Assembly: GCA_903970385.1 (NCBI GenBank)
Contig: CAJCIN010000056.1
Location: 1 to 46,888 of the forward strand
Source of the DNA: Rhodospirillales bacterium
GTDB taxonomy: Bacteria > Vulcanimicrobiota > Vulcanimicrobiia > Vulcanimicrobiales > Vulcanimicrobiaceae
Reading direction: 5' to 3'
DNA: 46,888 nt
Shown piece by piece: positions 25,086 to 34,003 of this stretch. Positions within the stretch are counted from its first letter, which is position 1. Each line of letters starts with the position of its first letter. The notes under the pieces were generated by a model. That model saw nothing but the letters and a program-made list of their open reading frames with translations. It made no database searches and was not told where the DNA came from. The position numbers were made by a program, and so were the translations under genes.

Positions 25086-27715
25086 GCGCCGAGCGCGACG
25101 CGGATCGCGTCGAGCGCGGCGTCCACACCCGCGACGTTCTTCCCGCCGCCCTGCGCCGACGCGGGGCCGCCGCCGCCGCGGCCGTCGACGTGCGCCGCGG
25201 CCGCCTTCAACAGATTGCCCGCATGGATGCCGCGCTTGACGGCATCGTCGCTCGCGGTGACGAGCAGCGCGACCGCACCGCCGTCCGTTCCGGCGAGCGC
25301 GATCACGCCGCTCGGCATCTTCGCGCGGATCGCCGCGCCGAGCGCTTTGAGCGCGTCCGCGTCGGCTTCCCGTACGACGGAGCCCACGTAGCGCACGCCG
25401 CTCACGTCCTCCGCGCGTTCGGCATACGTCGCCGCATCCGCACCGGCGAGACGCGCCTTCATGTCGGCGAGGGCCTTCTGCATCTCGCGCACGTCGCTCT
25501 GCAGCCGCTCGACGCGGCCGCCGAGTTCCGCCGGCCGCGCCGACAACGTCTCGGCGAGCGAACCGACGAGTTCTTGCTGATCGAGCACGTAGGCCTCGGC
25601 GGCCTTCGAGACGACGGCTTCGATACGTCGCACGCCCGTGCCGATCGACGATTCCGCGACGATCATGAACAGGCCGAGTTCGCCCGTCGTGAACGCGTGC
25701 GTGCCGCCGCAGAACTCGACCGCGGGACCGAAGTGCACGACGCGGACGACGTCGCCGTACGTCTCGCCCGCCATCGACACCGCGCCCGACGCCGTCGCCT
25801 CCGCGGGCGACATCAGCTTGAGATCCTGGTGGTGATCGTCGCGGATCATCGCGTTCACGCGCGCGACGACGTCGCGTTTCTGATCCGGCGTCAGCGCTCC
25901 CGACGGCGACGTGAAATCGAACCGCATGCGATCGACGCCGACCCACGACCCCGCCTGCGCGACCTCGTCGCCGAGCACGTCCTTGAGCGCGCGCTGCAAG
26001 AGGTGCGCGCTCGTATGATGCCGCCGGATCTCCTCGCGCCACGCGGGATCGACCGCGGTGTGCGCCGTGTCGCCGACCGCGAACGTGCCCGCACGGACGA
26101 CGCCGCGATGCGCGATGGCGTCGCCCGTGAATTGCGTGTCGCTCACGACGAACGTCGCTCGCGCGCCGCCGTCGCCCGGAATCTCGATGACGCCGCGATC
26201 GCCGAGCTGGCCGCCTTTTTCCGCGTAGAACGACGTCCGGTCCAGGATGAGTTGGCCTTCGTCGCCGGCGGAGAGCGCCTCGACGGGCGCCCCGTCGCGC
26301 ACGATCGCGCGGACGACGCCGTCCGTCTCGAGCCCGTCGTAGCCCGTGAACTCCGAGTGCACGGCGATCGCCGCCGCGTCCGCGACGCTCACCACGGCGC
26401 GTTTGCTGTGCGCGTCGGCTCGCGCGCGCGAACGCTGTTCTTCCATGGCCGCTTCGTAGCCGGCGAGGTCGACGTCGACGCCCGCTTCACCCGCGATCTC
26501 GCGCGTCAGTTCGGACGGAAAACCGAACGTGTCGTGCAGCGCGAACACGTCGCTCCCGGCGAGCGCGGCCCCGTCGCTCTTCGCGGCGTCGAGCAGGCCC
26601 GCGAGCAATTCGTTACCGCGTTCGAGCGTCTTGTTGAAGGCGATCTCTTCGCGCCCGAGCGTCGCTTCGATCCGCTCGATTGCGCTGCGAAGCGCGGGAT
26701 AACCGGATTCGAGCGACGCGACGACGGCCGGAACGAGCGACGTCATGAAGCCGCTCGGATAGCCGAGCAACTTTCCGTTCCGGATCGCGCGCCGGACGAG
26801 AAAGCGTAAGACGTACCCGCGATCGTTGTTCGAGGGCGAAACGCCGTCGGCGATCAAGAACGTCACCGCTCGCGCGTGATCCGCGATGATGTTGCGGCGC
26901 ACGACGCACTCGGCCGCGGAGAGCGTCGTCGACCCGACGGGCGGTTGCGCGGCGATGAGGTCGGTGAAGAGATCCGTCTCGTACATCGACGCTTTTCCGT
27001 TCGCGACCGCGAGCATGCGCTCGAAGCCGGCGCCCGTGTCGATGTTCTTCGTCTGCAGTTCGGCGAGCGTTCCGTCCGCGCCGCGATTGTATTGCTGGAA
27101 CACGAGGTTCCAGATTTCGACGTAGCGGTTGCCGAGGTTCGGGCCCGTGTCGTCCGGCGAGGACGCGTGCTCGGCACCCGTGTCGTAGAAGATCTCGCTG
27201 CACGGACCGCACGGTCCGGTCGCACCCATCGTCCAGAAGTTGTCGTCGTCGAAGCGCGTGATGCGTTCCGAAGCGAGGCCGATTTCGGTCTCCCACAGAC
27301 GCTGCGCTTCGTCGTCCGACACGTGAACCGTGACGTAGAGCTTGTCGCGATCGAGCCGCAGCGTCTCGGTCAGATACTCCCAGGCGAAACGGATCGCGTC
27401 GCGCTTGTAGTAGTCGCCGAAACTAAAGTTCCCGAGCATCTCGAGGAACGTCCCGTGACGGCCGGTGCGGCCGACGTTCTCGATGTCCGATTTCGCGCCC
27501 GCGACGCGCAGGCAGCGTTGGACCGAAACGGCGCGCGCGGCGGGCGGCGCGACCTCGCCGAGAAAGGCCGGCACGAACGGCTCCATGCCCGCGATCGTGA
27601 ACAGCGTGCTCGCCATCTTTTCCGGCACGAGCGAGGCGGATGGAACCGAACGGTGACCCTTAGAAACGAAAAACTCGACGAACGATCGCCGAAGTTCTTG
27701 ACTCGAGAATGGCAT
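25082..27715 (-). CDS. alaS: alanyl-tRNA synthetase
   Basis: A full-length 877-residue class II synthetase. The N-terminal catalytic core begins SSQELRRSFVEFFVSKGHRSVPSASLVP; the editing domain has HHTSAHLLQRAL and the zinc motif VEFCGGTHAF; the C-terminal domain ends with a Gly-rich GRGGGGPASAQGGG segment, typical of the C-Ala region. It attaches alanine to tRNA-Ala and clears mischarged serine. It lies 36 bases after a 43-aa membrane-protein gene that has a good promoter, so both probably share it. The downstream gene overlaps by four bases. Confidence 0.98.
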   Translation of the reverse strand: MPFSSQELRRSFVEFFVSKGHRSVPSASLVPEKMASTLFTIAGMEPFVPAFLGEVAPPAARAVSVQRCLRVAGAKSDIENVGRTGRHGTFLEMLGNFSFGDYYKRDAIRFAWEYLTETLRLDRDKLYVTVHVSDDEAQRLWETEIGLASERITRFDDDNFWTMGATGPCGPCSEIFYDTGAEHASSPDDTGPNLGNRYVEIWNLVFQQYNRGADGTLAELQTKNIDTGAGFERMLAVANGKASMYETDLFTDLIAAQPPVGSTTLSAAECVVRRNIIADHARAVTFLIADGVSPSNNDRGYVLRFLVRRAIRNGKLLGYPSGFMTSLVPAVVASLESGYPALRSAIERIEATLGREEIAFNKTLERGNELLAGLLDAAKSDGAALAGSDVFALHDTFGFPSELTREIAGEAGVDVDLAGYEAAMEEQRSRARADAHSKRAVVSVADAAAIAVHSEFTGYDGLETDGVVRAIVRDGAPVEALSAGDEGQLILDRTSFYAEKGGQLGDRGVIEIPGDGGARATFVVSDTQFTGDAIAHRGVVRAGTFAVGDTAHTAVDPAWREEIRRHHTSAHLLQRALKDVLGDEVAQAGSWVGVDRMRFDFTSPSGALTPDQKRDVVARVNAMIRDDHHQDLKLMSPAEATASGAVSMAGETYGDVVRVVHFGPAVEFCGGTHAFTTGELGLFMIVAESSIGTGVRRIEAVVSKAAEAYVLDQQELVGSLAETLSARPAELGGRVERLQSDVREMQKALADMKARLAGADAATYAERAEDVSGVRYVGSVVREADADALKALGAAIRAKMPSGVIALAGTDGGAVALLVTASDDAVKRGIHAGNLLKAAAAHVDGRGGGGPASAQGGGKNVAGVDAALDAIRVALGA

Positions 27716-27751
27716 GACGGTCTCGATTTTCCGGTCGCCGCCGGAGAATGC

Positions 27752-27883
27752 CTATCGGCGCGGAGCGGCCTTGGCGTAGTCCTCGTTCGCGCGCTTCTGC
27801 TCGGCGAAACCGCCGACGTAGATGACGATCGACATGATCACCGCGAACACGCCGAGGAGAATTCCCGCTACTTGTGCAGACAC
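27752..27883 (-). CDS. 43-aa single-pass membrane protein
   Basis: Translation from GTG 27883 gives a short N-terminus, a hydrophobic helix (VAGILLGVFAVIMSIVIYVGG) and a charged tail (AEQKRANEDYAKAAPRR), stop TAG at 27752. The start lies seven bases after a good -10 box, so the message would be leaderless or nearly so; an internal GTG (residue 12) and ATG (residue 17) are less likely because they fall inside the helix. No family was recognised. It precedes alaS on the same strand. Confidence 0.6.
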   Translation of the reverse strand: MSAQVAGILLGVFAVIMSIVIYVGGFAEQKRANEDYAKAAPRR

Positions 27884-27890
27884 GCTATCC

Positions 27891-27918
27891 AGTATACCGC
27901 GACGGGCGCGAGCGTCAA
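27891..27918 (-). promoter_or_regulatory. sigma70-type promoter upstream of the 43-aa gene and alaS
   Basis: On the minus strand TTGACG (27913-27918) and TATACT (27891-27896) are 16 bases apart, each one mismatch from consensus. Transcription should begin within a base or two of the GTG at 27883. This is the best promoter match I found in the window. Confidence 0.75.
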
Positions 27919-27937
27919 GCGCATTCGTCGCGACCGT

Positions 27938-29122
27938 TCACGCGGCGGCGACGGCCGGGGCGAGCTGCGGGCTCGCCTTCTGAAACGGCCGCTCGAACCA
28001 CACGTGAAAGCCGTACGCGAAGGCGAGGCAGAGCGGCGTGAAAACGAAGAGGCCGAGCGCTCCCTGCACCCAGACCGAATCCGTGCGCGCGGCGACGATC
28101 GCGAGCAGCAGCCGGTAGATCGGAAAGTGCGTCAGGTAGATGCTGTACGAGAAACGGCCGAGGAACGCGAGCGGCTTCGTCTCGAGCAGGGCGACGAGCG
28201 GACGCGCGAGGCCCGCCGGCGGCCCGCGGCGGGCGCCGCGCAGGTAGATCACGAGCGACGTGAACGACACGCCGAAGGCCATCACGCTCGGCCAGCAACG
28301 CCAGTACGGCGGATCCGGCCCCTCGAGGATGGTCAGGCCGATGCCGACCAGGGCGAAGACGATCCAGATCGCGCCCCACGGCACGGCGCGCTCGACGCGC
28401 GCGAAGACCGGAAACGCGCGATTCTCGAGCGCCGCCGCCGCCATGCCGAGCGCGAAGACGACGGCGAACCAGGGGCGCGTCGAGTCGACCGTATGGCCGA
28501 AGACGGCCGGCAGCGCGAACCCGATCGCGGCGGCCGCGGCGACGACGGCGACCGGAGCCCACGCGCCCGTCCGGCGCATGAGCGGAAAGAACACGAGCGC
28601 CATGAGGACGTAGCACTGCACCTCGAGGCCGACGGTCCAGAGCGTGTCGTTGATGTACAGCGCGGTCCGCGCGCTGAGATTGTGGATCAAGAGCAGGTGT
28701 GCGAGCGTCCCGGCGGCGAGCGGGCCGAGATGTACCGGGATCCCCACGTACTCGCGCCAGACGACGAAGAAGACGAGCGATACCGCGAGCGCGATGTAGT
28801 ACGGAAACACGACGCGTTCGAGGCGCCGGGAGAAAAAGCCCGAGAGCCCGCGCCGAAGCGGCCAGTCCGCGGCTCGGGTCGCCGGCAACGTCAGCAGATA
28901 GCCGGAGATCACGAAGAACGGTACGACGCGGAAGTCGCCGTATCGCAACCACGACGTGAGCGCGCCGTAGAGCGCCGGCAGCACGCGATGCGGCAGATAC
29001 CAGATCATCACGTCGCAGTGGAAGATCATGATGACGAGCGCGGTGAGGCCGCGGACACCGAAAAAATACGCCGTGTCTTCACGGCGCTTCGGAGCGGTCT
29101 CGAGACTCGTCCGATCGACCAT
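27938..29122 (-). CDS. acyltransferase 3 family membrane protein
   Basis: A 394-residue integral membrane acyltransferase with ten or so hydrophobic segments. The start YFFGVRGLTALVIMIFHCDV matches the family pattern (RGLxAxxVxxxH), followed by FRVVPFFVISGYLLTLP, with the conserved SGYL. A region near the end, FLGRFSYSIYLTHFPI, is also characteristic. Such enzymes O-acylate surface sugars, lipopolysaccharide or exported metabolites; the acceptor here is unknown. The promoter of the 43-aa gene lies partly beyond its stop codon, so read-through is not needed for alaS expression. Confidence 0.87.
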   Translation of the reverse strand: MVDRTSLETAPKRREDTAYFFGVRGLTALVIMIFHCDVMIWYLPHRVLPALYGALTSWLRYGDFRVVPFFVISGYLLTLPATRAADWPLRRGLSGFFSRRLERVVFPYYIALAVSLVFFVVWREYVGIPVHLGPLAAGTLAHLLLIHNLSARTALYINDTLWTVGLEVQCYVLMALVFFPLMRRTGAWAPVAVVAAAAAIGFALPAVFGHTVDSTRPWFAVVFALGMAAAALENRAFPVFARVERAVPWGAIWIVFALVGIGLTILEGPDPPYWRCWPSVMAFGVSFTSLVIYLRGARRGPPAGLARPLVALLETKPLAFLGRFSYSIYLTHFPIYRLLLAIVAARTDSVWVQGALGLFVFTPLCLAFAYGFHVWFERPFQKASPQLAPAVAAA

Positions 29123-29226
29123 CGTGCTCGTCCGGTTGGCGACTGCGACGGACCGCCCTTGATACCATCGGAGCTATCGACTAGGTCTTTCGGTGAACGC
29201 ATCGCTGTGATGCGCCGCACGCAGGA

Positions 29227-30021
29227 CTATTTCTCGAGCAGAACGTCCCGCAATTTTTCGAGCGCTTTCTGCTGCAGTCGCGAGACGTGCATCTGCGAGA
29301 CGTTGAGCCGCTTCGCGATCTCCGTCTGCGAGATCGATTCGTAGAAACGCAAGAAGAGAATGATGCGCTCGCGACGCGAGAGCACTTCGAAGGCGCGCTC
29401 GAGGTTCGCGCGGTCCTCGAGGTTCGCGAGCCCCGGATCCGCCTTGCCGATGTAATCGGCGAGCGTCTGCGCGTTCTTGTCGCCGTCGCCCGTGACTTCC
29501 GTATCGAGCGAGAGCAGGTTGTACGCCTGCCCGAGTTCTTGCGCTTCGAGGATCTCTTCTTCCGACGCGTGCAAGTGCCCGGCGAGTTCTTTGACCGTCG
29601 GCGAGTGACCGAGCGAGACCGTCAACTTCTCGATCGCGCGATTGACGCTGAGGTTGAGTTCTTGCAGGCGGCGCGGGACCTTCACGGCCCAGCCCTTGTC
29701 GCGGAAATAGCGCTTGATCTCGCCGACGATCGTCGGCGTGGCGTACGTGGTGAATTCGACGCCGCGTTCGAGATCGAACCGGTCGATCGCCTTGATCAGG
29801 CCGACGGTGCCGACTTGGATGAGATCGTCGAGCGCTTCGCCGCGATTCGCGAATTTGACGGCGAGGTAGCGCACGAGGTTGAGATGCGCCACGACGAGTT
29901 CGTCGCGCAATCGCTCCGCATCGGGACCGCCTCGATCGCGCGCGACCGCGAGGCGACCGAACGCTTCACGCGTGCGGCCACGATCCCAGCGCTCTTCCTC
30001 GACATGGGGCTGCGGGTCCAT
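29227..30021 (-). CDS. RNA polymerase sigma factor, SigB/SigF/SigG type
   Basis: A 264-residue sigma70-family factor. Region 2 is AHLNLVRYLAVKFANRGEALDDLIQVGTVGLIKAIDRFD; the DNA-melting segment is EFTTYATPTIVGEIKRYFRDKGW; region 3 includes VPRRLQELNLSVNRA; region 4 ends SISQTEIAKRLNVSQMHVSRLQQKALEKLRD. The order rsbV-rsbW-sigma is that of stress (SigB) and sporulation (SpoIIA) operons. No sporulation genes are seen, so general stress control is the better guess. The ATG is five bases after the anti-sigma stop. Confidence 0.93.
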   Translation of the reverse strand: MDPQPHVEEERWDRGRTREAFGRLAVARDRGGPDAERLRDELVVAHLNLVRYLAVKFANRGEALDDLIQVGTVGLIKAIDRFDLERGVEFTTYATPTIVGEIKRYFRDKGWAVKVPRRLQELNLSVNRAIEKLTVSLGHSPTVKELAGHLHASEEEILEAQELGQAYNLLSLDTEVTGDGDKNAQTLADYIGKADPGLANLEDRANLERAFEVLSRRERIILFLRFYESISQTEIAKRLNVSQMHVSRLQQKALEKLRDVLLEK

Positions 30022-30026
30022 CGTGG

Positions 30027-30455
30027 CTATGCGCCGACTCGCTTCGTCATGACGAGTTCCGTACCGAGTTGCGGATCCACGCTGTAATCGAGCTTGTCCA
30101 TCAACGCCTGAATGAGAAAGATGCCGAGACCTTCGCCTTCGACGGCGATCACCGACGGACGTTTCGCCGCATCGCCGCGTTCGCGATACCGGTGATCGCG
30201 CACCTCGACGCGCAGATGCGACGTCGCCGCCTCGCACGTGATGTCGATCGATTCCGTTCCGCCGCCCTGCTGGATGCACATCGTGCACGCCTCCGCGATC
30301 GCGAGCTTCAAGTCTTCGATCTCCTCGACGGAGAACGGAAGACGGTTCGCGATCGCCGCTACGGCGAGACGCGCGACGGCGACCCATTCGGGCTTACTCG
30401 GGATGCGGAGTTCGACCGTGCCGAGATGCTCGGACGTGGTCTCGGGCGCATTCAC
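30027..30455 (-). CDS. rsbW: anti-sigma factor, RsbW-like HATPase protein with degenerate ATP site
   Basis: A 142-residue protein matching RsbW in length and in EIEDLKLAIAEACTMCIQQ and GLGIFLIQALMDKLDY. RsbW normally binds its sigma factor and, as a kinase, phosphorylates RsbV. Here the N-box reads EACTM (Met59) where RsbW of Bacillus has EACTN, and the G1 box DxGxG is replaced by a basic RDHRYRERGD stretch. ATP binding may therefore be lost or altered. GTG start overlaps the rsbV stop (GTGA). Confidence 0.85.
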   Translation of the reverse strand: MNAPETTSEHLGTVELRIPSKPEWVAVARLAVAAIANRLPFSVEEIEDLKLAIAEACTMCIQQGGGTESIDITCEAATSHLRVEVRDHRYRERGDAAKRPSVIAVEGEGLGIFLIQALMDKLDYSVDPQLGTELVMTKRVGA

Positions 30456-30796
30456 GCCAGGGCCTTTTTAGCGCCCGCCTCATCGTCGAAGATTCCGAAG
30501 ATTTTCACGAGCCCCGTGATGTCGAAAATCTTTTTGATCTGCGGATTCGTACAGACGAGATTGACGGTGCCGCCGTGTTCGCGCACGCGCTTGAGCCCGC
30601 CGATCAGCACCCCGAGCCCGGTCGAATCGATGTAGCGCACCTTCTCGAGATTGATCACGAGGTTGTAGTGGCCCTGATCGATCAGCTCGGTGATCGCGTC
30701 TTTGACCTTGGGCGACGTGTAGACGTCGATCTCACCGCCGAGTTCCACGACGTACGCATCGTCCTCCGACTCGCGGACGTGAACTTTGATATCCAA
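30452..30796 (-). CDS. rsbV: anti-anti-sigma factor, RsbV/SpoIIAA-like (STAS)
   Basis: A 114-residue STAS-domain protein. The phosphorylatable serine lies in the standard motif YIDSTGLGVL (Ser58). In the partner-switch model, unphosphorylated RsbV binds RsbW and frees sigma. Its start is TTG at 30796, fixed by TAGGAG five bases upstream (30802-30807). The site overlaps the stop of the ytxH-like gene. Confidence 0.94.
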   Translation of the reverse strand: MDIKVHVRESEDDAYVVELGGEIDVYTSPKVKDAITELIDQGHYNLVINLEKVRYIDSTGLGVLIGGLKRVREHGGTVNLVCTNPQIKKIFDITGLVKIFGIFDDEAGAKKALA

Positions 30797-30801
30797 GATA
30801 A

Positions 30802-30807
30802 CTCCTA
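30802..30807 (-). promoter_or_regulatory. ribosome binding site that fixes the TTG start of rsbV
   Basis: TAGGAG on the minus strand, five bases before TTG 30796. The TAG is also the stop codon of the preceding ytxH-like gene, so termination and reinitiation are probably linked. Confidence 0.75.
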
Positions 30808-30981
30808 CGATATTCCAGAATCGATGACGTCGGACGCACGTTCCGACGCTTCGCGTGCTTTCGAGCGCAACAGATCGCGCGTTTCCTCACCCGACGCCGG
30901 GGCGAGGACCATCGCGAGCGACACCCCGACGAGCGCACCCGTGAACAATCCGGCGATGAAGCCGCCCGTCTCGCGCGCCAC
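30805..30981 (-). CDS. YtxH-like small membrane protein
   Basis: A 58-residue protein from GTG 30981. One hydrophobic segment (GGFIAGLFTGALVGVSLAMV) leads into LAPASGEETRDLLRSKAREA, the standard YtxH pattern of glycine-rich helix, LAPxSGxETR and a charged helix. YtxH proteins are found in general stress regulons of Bacillus. It follows the DUF948 gene by six bases, the same pairing as in Gram-positive genomes, and directly precedes rsbV. Confidence 0.85.
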   Translation of the reverse strand: MARETGGFIAGLFTGALVGVSLAMVLAPASGEETRDLLRSKAREASERASDVIDSGIS

Positions 30982-30987
30982 CCGCGC

Positions 30988-31380
30988 CTACAGGATCCCG
31001 TTCGAACGGGACGCCACCGGCTCCGAAGCGGCGATGGCGTCGCCCTTCGGCTTCTTGAAGTTGGCCGCGAGGTTCGCGAGCGTGGCGCCGATCGAATTCG
31101 ACGTCCGGGTGGCTGCCGCGGCGACGTACTCCAGCTGTCCGATCGCGAGGCCGAGCCGAGCGATCGTCGTGTCGGCGGTATCCGCGATGCCGCCCACGTG
31201 GGCGAGCGTCGCGGCGATCGGGGTGGAGAGCGCCGGAATCTGACGATCGACCTCGTCGAGCGTCTTGCCGATGCGCGCGAGAAGGCCCGCCGCCGACAAG
31301 CACACGACGAGAACGCCGATACCGAAAAGGAGCGTCATGATACCGACGCCGATCGACCACCATTCGATCGATTGAGTCAA
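30988..31380 (-). CDS. DUF948-like membrane-anchored protein
   Basis: A 130-residue protein with an N-terminal membrane helix (IGVGIMTLLFGIGVLVVCL) and a helical cytoplasmic or periplasmic part (LDEVDRQIPALSTPIAATL...), matching DUF948 proteins that commonly accompany YtxH. Function unknown. The TTG start at 31380 overlaps the nifS stop (TTGA). Confidence 0.78.
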   Translation of the reverse strand: MTQSIEWWSIGVGIMTLLFGIGVLVVCLSAAGLLARIGKTLDEVDRQIPALSTPIAATLAHVGGIADTADTTIARLGLAIGQLEYVAAAATRTSNSIGATLANLAANFKKPKGDAIAASEPVASRSNGIL

Positions 31381-32582
31381 GAACGTACCTCCGAGAGACT
31401 CATGGCCGAGCCGCTAGCTGTTGTACCCACTTCGTTGTCCGCGACACGTAGCCGCTCGAGGATCCCCGGTAGCATCGTCCGTAAGCGCTCGACGTCCTGC
31501 TCGCTCGTCAGCCTACCGAACGAGAAGCGGATCGTGCCCTCGCGTGCGAACGTGGGGCTGCCAATAGCCGCGAGGACGTGGCTCGGGTCGGCCGCACCCG
31601 AAGCGCATGCGCTGCCCGCGGAGACCGCGACGCCGTCCAGATCGAGCGAGACGAGGAGCGTGGTGGCATCGACCGCCTCGAAGGCGACGCTCGAGACGTT
31701 CGGAAGCCGGGGGGCGGCGGCCGCGTTGATCCGCGTGCGCGGAACGGCCGCGCGGACGCCGCGCTCGAAGGCGTCGCGCATCCGCTCGAGCCGCGCGCTC
31801 TCCGCGGGCAGTTCGGCGACGGCGAGTTCGAGCGCGCGGGCGAAGCCGACGATGCCGCTCACGTTCTCGGTACCCGCCCTGCGGCCGGCTTCCTGACCGC
31901 CGCCGACGATGAGCGGCGAGAGCGCCGTCCCCGTGCGCACGTAGAGCATGCCGACGCCTTTCGGACCGTAGAACTTGTGCGCGGTGAGCGTCATCAGATC
32001 GACGCCGAGCGCCCCGACGTCGAGCGGAACGCGGCCGGCGGCCTGCACGGCGTCCGTGTGGAACGCGATGCCGCGCGCGGTCGCGAGGCGCGCCAGCGCC
32101 GGGATCGGATGTAGCGTGCCGAGCTCGTTGTTCGCGAGCATCAGCGAGACGAGGATCGTATCCGGCCGCAGCGCGGCTTCGAACACGCCCGGGTCGACGC
32201 GCCCGTCGCCGTCGACGGGAAGCACCGTGACGTCGAAGCCCTCCTCGCGAAGCCGGTCGAACGCGTGCAGGACGGCATGGTGTTCCGTCGCGGCCGTGAC
32301 GACGTGGCGTCCGCGCGAACGGTTCGCGCGCGCCGCGCCGACGATCGCGAGGTTGTCGGCTTCGGACCCGCCGCCCGTGAACACGATCTCTCGCGGCTTC
32401 GCGCCGAGGAGCGCCGCAACGCGGAGCCGCGCGTCGTCGAGCGCGGCGCGCGCCGCCCGCCCTTCCGCGTGCATCGAGCTCGCATTGAAGCCGTGCGCGC
32501 CGAGGTACGGGAGCATCGCGGCGATGACTTCCTCGCGCACGGGCGTGGTCGCGGCGTGGTCGGCGTAGATGCGGGCGGCCAT
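31377..32582 (-). CDS. cysteine desulfurase (NifS/IscS family)
   Basis: A 401-residue PLP enzyme that delivers sulfur from cysteine for Fe-S clusters and thiolated tRNA. The start IYADHAATTPV is diagnostic; the PLP lysine is in TAHKFYGPKG (Lys203) and the persulfide cysteine in SAGSACASG (Cys326). The insertion type matches IscS/NifS rather than SufS. No iscU or mnmA lies beside it. It overlaps the DUF948 gene by four bases and follows rarA. Confidence 0.93.
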   Translation of the reverse strand: MAARIYADHAATTPVREEVIAAMLPYLGAHGFNASSMHAEGRAARAALDDARLRVAALLGAKPREIVFTGGGSEADNLAIVGAARANRSRGRHVVTAATEHHAVLHAFDRLREEGFDVTVLPVDGDGRVDPGVFEAALRPDTILVSLMLANNELGTLHPIPALARLATARGIAFHTDAVQAAGRVPLDVGALGVDLMTLTAHKFYGPKGVGMLYVRTGTALSPLIVGGGQEAGRRAGTENVSGIVGFARALELAVAELPAESARLERMRDAFERGVRAAVPRTRINAAAAPRLPNVSSVAFEAVDATTLLVSLDLDGVAVSAGSACASGAADPSHVLAAIGSPTFAREGTIRFSFGRLTSEQDVERLRTMLPGILERLRVADNEVGTTASGSAMSLSEVRS

Positions 32583-32602
32583 GTCACGAGAGCGTATCAT
32601 AG

Positions 32603-33985
32603 TCAGAGCAGATCCTCGGGCGGAGCGCGGCGTGCGGCGATCCACGGCCGGAGCCGCCCTTCCTCGCCCTGCGCGCCGGGTTCGAAATACGCGCGATCCG
32701 CGAGCGCCTCGGGCAGGTACGCCTCGAGCCGTTCGGGCGGGGGCAACGGCCCGGCCGCATCGTCCGCCGCATAGTCGTCGTGCGCGTAGCGATAGTCGCG
32801 GCCGTAGCCGAGCTTCTTCATCAATTGCGTCGGCGCGTTGCGCAAGTTCAGCGGCACGGGGTCGTTGCGCGTTTCTTCCACGTCGGCGAGCGCCGCTTTG
32901 TACGCGCGGCCGACGCTGTTGGATTTCGGCGCCGTCGCGAGATAGAGCGTCGCGTGCGCGAGCGGATAGAAGCCCTCCGGCATGCCGATGAAATGCACGG
33001 CCTGTTGCGCCGCGATCGCGACCGAGAGCGCGCGCGAATCGGCGAGCCCGACGTCTTCCGACGCCAGGATCACGATGCGGCGCGCGATGAACAGCGCGTC
33101 CTCGCCCGCATCGATCATCCGCGCGAGCCAGTAGACGGCGCCGTCGGGATCGCTGCCGCGAACGGACTTGATGAACGCGCTGATGACGTCGTAGTGGTTG
33201 TCGCCCTTCTTGTCGTACGACACGATGCGCCGCTGCATCGCGTCGGCGACGAGCGCGCGATCGATGCGGCGCTCTCCCGACGGTTGCGGCTCCGCCGCGG
33301 ACGCCGCGAACTCGAGCGTGCCGAGCGCGATGCGCGCGTCGCCGTTCGCGATGCCGACCAGCGCCGCGAGCGCGTCGTCGTCGAGGACGATGCGTTCCGC
33401 GCCGAGCCCGCGCTCGCGATCGGCGAGCGCGCGGCGCACGAGCGTCCCGACGTCGTCGTCGGAAAGCGCCTGCAGGACGAAGACGCGCGAACGCGAGAGC
33501 AACGCGGAGTTCACTTCGAACGACGGGTTCTCCGTCGTCGCGCCGATCAGCGAGATCGTCCCGTCCTCGACGTACGGCAACACCGCGTCTTGCTGCGCTT
33601 TGTTGAAGCGGTGGATCTCGTCGATGAAGAGGACGGTCCGTTTGCCGAGCGCGCGCGCGTGCTGTGCCTCCGCGACGACCGCGCGCAGATCGGCGACGCC
33701 GGCGCTCACCGCGGAGATCGCGACGAAGTGCGAATCGGTCGAACGCGCGATCACTTCCGCGAGCGTCGTCTTCCCCGTGCCGGGCGGTCCCCACAAGATC
33801 ATCGACGGGACCGAGTCGTTCTCGATCGCACGCCGCAGCGCGCGCCCCTCGCCGACGATGTGCTTCTGACCGACGTACTCGGCGAGCGTCTGCGGGCGCA
33901 TGCGCGCCGCGAGCGGCGCCGGCGCATCGCTCTCGAAGAGTCCGACGCTCGCGGGCTGGCCGCGGGGCGGACGTTTCGGGCTCAA
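32603..33985 (-). CDS. rarA: RarA/MgsA-like replication-associated AAA ATPase
   Basis: A 460-residue clamp-loader-like AAA+ protein. RMRPQTLAEYVGQKHIVG is the family start, Walker A is WGPPGTGKTT, Walker B is LFIDEIHRFNKAQQD, followed by GATTENPSFEVNSALLSRSRVF and a C-terminal tetramer domain with KKLGYGRDYRYAHD. It acts at stalled forks with single-strand-binding protein and recombination factors. The start appears to be TTG 33985. Confidence 0.95.
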   Translation of the reverse strand: MSPKRPPRGQPASVGLFESDAPAPLAARMRPQTLAEYVGQKHIVGEGRALRRAIENDSVPSMILWGPPGTGKTTLAEVIARSTDSHFVAISAVSAGVADLRAVVAEAQHARALGKRTVLFIDEIHRFNKAQQDAVLPYVEDGTISLIGATTENPSFEVNSALLSRSRVFVLQALSDDDVGTLVRRALADRERGLGAERIVLDDDALAALVGIANGDARIALGTLEFAASAAEPQPSGERRIDRALVADAMQRRIVSYDKKGDNHYDVISAFIKSVRGSDPDGAVYWLARMIDAGEDALFIARRIVILASEDVGLADSRALSVAIAAQQAVHFIGMPEGFYPLAHATLYLATAPKSNSVGRAYKAALADVEETRNDPVPLNLRNAPTQLMKKLGYGRDYRYAHDDYAADDAAGPLPPPERLEAYLPEALADRAYFEPGAQGEEGRLRPWIAARRAPPEDLL

Positions 33986-34003
33986 CCTCGGCGCGTTACC
34001 CTG

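Noticed and set aside
29227-30796. rsbV-rsbW-sigma as a sporulation spoIIA operon
   Set aside because: Same gene order, but no sporulation genes are in view and the neighbours DUF948 and YtxH point to stress response.
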